Shown here piece after piece: positions 7,596 through 8,820 of a DNA stretch of 8,820 nt; the first letter of the stretch is position 1, and every line of letters begins with the position of its first letter. The notes under the pieces were generated by a model. That model was not told the origin of the DNA and ran no database searches. It saw only the letters and a program-made list of their open reading frames with translations. The stretch is from UBA7485 sp050945075. GTDB lineage: Bacteria > Bacillota > Clostridia > Eubacteriales > Eubacteriaceae. A program made the translations under genes and the position numbers. The stretch lies in the NCBI GenBank assembly GCA_050945075.1, contig JBMNSG010000098.1:1-8820 (forward strand), read 5' to 3'.

Positions 7596-7664
7596 TCAAA
7601 ATTAAAGTATCTTCTATAAGCTTTCCAATTAAGGGTATATTATTATACACGATTTAAATTATCC

Positions 7665-7700
7665 GGGCTGTTCTGCTTTTTAACAGGACAGCCCTTTATT
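7665..7700 (+). terminator. Intrinsic terminator of the galactose operon
   Basis: The arms at 7665-7675 (GGGCTGTTCTG) and 7684-7694 (CAGGACAGCCC) pair over 11 bp with a single G-T wobble, closing an 8-nt loop. TTTATT follows directly (7695-7700). The tail is interrupted by one A but should work. The minus strand lacks a T-run after the stem, so the element faces only the gal operon and separates it from the downstream transporter gene. Confidence 0.88.
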
Positions 7701-7802
7701 ACGTCTGCCGCTGAAAATTTAAGCGGTCCGCTCCGGCAGCCGGCTTCTGACATCATTTTATACAAGCGGACCGGTGACAGAGCTTTGGAAACTGGAGGAG
7801 AT
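7701..7802 (+). promoter_or_regulatory. Upstream region of the ACR3-like gene with two related 11-bp dyads
   Basis: The dyad AGCGGTCCGCT (7722-7732, perfect 5-1-5) and a near-copy AGCGGACCGGT (7765-7775) lie 43 bp apart. Read in inverted orientation they match in 10 of 11 positions, and 7724-7732 is exactly complementary to 7765-7773. A possible -10, TATACA (7759-7764), touches the second copy; no good -35 is seen. In RNA, AGCGG (7722-7726) could instead pair with CCGCT (7708-7712). Either a pair of repressor operators or a folding leader would explain this. The assignment is tentative. Confidence 0.35.
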
Positions 7803-8798
7803 ATGAAAGGCTTTCTTGATAAATTTGAGCGCATCCAGCCGCTGCTGGTTCTGGCAGCAGCCGGAATCGGGCTGCTCATCGGGCAGAATCCGGTGATTGC
7901 AGAGAGTATGGGGGGACTGGAAGATCCGATTCTGATGGTCCTGCTGTTCTTTATTTTCCTCGATGCGGATTACAATGAAATAAGCAGCGCCATTAAGAAT
8001 TTTAAATTTACAGGAACGGCAGTTCTGATGAATTTTGTCTGGACACCGCTTTTTGCAGCACTGCTGGCGAATACCATCCTGGCAGGCCAGCATGAACTGC
8101 AGACAGCGCTGCTGCTGCTTCTGGTGATGCCCTGTACCGACTGGTATCTGGTATTCACGGGACTATCCGGTGGAAATGTTCCGCTTTCCTCAGCACTGCT
8201 GCCGATTAATCTGGTCCTGCAGCTGCTCCTGCTGCCGGTTTACCTGACCCTGTTCACACATGGAGGAGTCGGTTTTGATTTCTGGAGTATTGCCGTGGAT
8301 CTGGCCTCCGTCATTCTGATTCCGCTGATACTGGCACTGATTACCCGGTTTATGCTCATTCGCAGCAAACGGCTGGGACCGGTCAGCAGCTGGCTGGAAA
8401 GCAAGGGCGAAGTGGTCGAGTTCACGGTCATGATGCTGGTTGTACTGACCATATTTGCTTCCGAAGGTCAGGGATTGTTTGAAAATCCGCAGCTCTATCC
8501 AATGATGCTGCTGGCCATCTGCATTTTTTATCCGGTTAACTTCTGCCTGGCTTTCTTCCTGGGTAAAAAGACGGGTTTGTCCTGGCGGGACAGGGTTTCG
8601 CTCATTTTCACGACGACAGCCAGAAATTCGCCTCTTTCACTGACACTGGCAGCTCTGATCTTTCCGGAAGAGCCTCTGATTTCCCTGGCTCTGCTTATCG
8701 GACCGGTAACGGAACTGCCGATATCGGCGATCGAAACCTGGGTATTGAAAGTAATTCGTGACAAGCATCATCCGGAAGAGATTCCTCCCGAAAGCTGA
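7803..8798 (+). CDS. BASS-superfamily transporter, ACR3-like (possible arsenite efflux permease)
   Basis: This very hydrophobic 331-residue protein has about ten membrane segments and matches the bile acid:sodium symporter superfamily in layout. The closest family by visible motifs is ACR3, which extrudes arsenite. It has the PCT motif in the fourth helix region (VMPCTDWYLVF, Cys111), TTTARNSPLSLTLAALIFP, and GPVTELPISA with Glu304. A conserved Cys and Glu at these positions are required for transport in studied ACR3 proteins. The start at ATG 7803 is preferred because GGAGGAG (7794-7800) sits just before it; a TTG at 7785 would place that site inside the gene. It is separated from galT by a terminator, so it is its own transcription unit. 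No arsR or arsC lies in the window, so the substrate stays open; a general BASS organic-anion carrier is the alternative. Confidence 0.8.
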   Translation: MKGFLDKFERIQPLLVLAAAGIGLLIGQNPVIAESMGGLEDPILMVLLFFIFLDADYNEISSAIKNFKFTGTAVLMNFVWTPLFAALLANTILAGQHELQTALLLLLVMPCTDWYLVFTGLSGGNVPLSSALLPINLVLQLLLLPVYLTLFTHGGVGFDFWSIAVDLASVILIPLILALITRFMLIRSKRLGPVSSWLESKGEVVEFTVMMLVVLTIFASEGQGLFENPQLYPMMLLAICIFYPVNFCLAFFLGKKTGLSWRDRVSLIFTTTARNSPLSLTLAALIFPEEPLISLALLIGPVTELPISAIETWVLKVIRDKHHPEEIPPES

Positions 8799-8820
8799 GT
8801 CAGATCAGGCATTAACATCT

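Noticed and set aside
3900..7600. Very frequent CCGGAA / TTCCGG hexamers throughout the operon
   Set aside because: They follow from codon preference (Pro CCG, Gly GGA, Glu GAA, Ser TCC) and are in coding phase, so they are not a repeat family or binding-site array.
7635..7648. AT-rich inverted repeat GTATATTATTATAC between galT and its terminator
   Set aside because: It is short and AT-only at the core, with no -35 at proper distance. A transcript starting here would run into the terminator within about 60 nt, so a small RNA gene is not supported.

Overview
The window reads as a stretch of ordinary Bacillota (Firmicutes) chromosome. The evidence is purine-rich Shine-Dalgarno sites, a type II galactose-1-phosphate uridylyltransferase, a GPH-family sugar symporter, a galactokinase with the GRTEIGGNHTDH signature, and a bifunctional RibF. 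Base composition is moderate and even across all genes. A gut anaerobe of the Lachnospiraceae or Erysipelotrichaceae kind would fit, but the sequence alone does not settle the family.

Layout, left to right. (1) 1-998: the 3' part of ribF (FAD synthetase/riboflavin kinase), cut by the window edge, followed by a strong intrinsic terminator near 1097-1147. (2) 1185-2030, minus strand: an AraC-family regulator with an N-terminal cupin-like sensor. (3) 2031-2259: a divergent regulatory region with repeated TAGAATA hexamer/heptamer motifs and a 10-bp palindrome. (4) 2260-7595, plus strand: a tight four-gene galactose operon, GPH sugar symporter - galK - galE - galT, with gaps of 0, 18 and 11 nt, closed by an intrinsic terminator at 7665-7700. 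(5) 7803-8798, plus strand: a separate BASS-superfamily, ACR3-like membrane transporter, preceded by a short region carrying two related 11-bp dyads around a possible -10 box.

Function. The symporter imports galactose or a galactoside. GalK makes galactose 1-phosphate. GalT exchanges it with UDP-glucose to give glucose 1-phosphate and UDP-galactose. GalE turns UDP-galactose back into UDP-glucose. This is the full Leloir cycle except for mutarotase and phosphoglucomutase, which are not in the window, and neither is a beta-galactosidase. The divergent AraC-type gene is the obvious candidate regulator.

I found no undescribed system. The points most worth checking are the unassigned operators (the divergent araC/gal region and the dyad pair before the ACR3-like gene), the substrate of that transporter, and the symporter's acidic C-terminal tail, which takes the place where LacS proteins carry a IIA domain. 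No RNA genes, mobile elements, CRISPR arrays or broken genes were seen.
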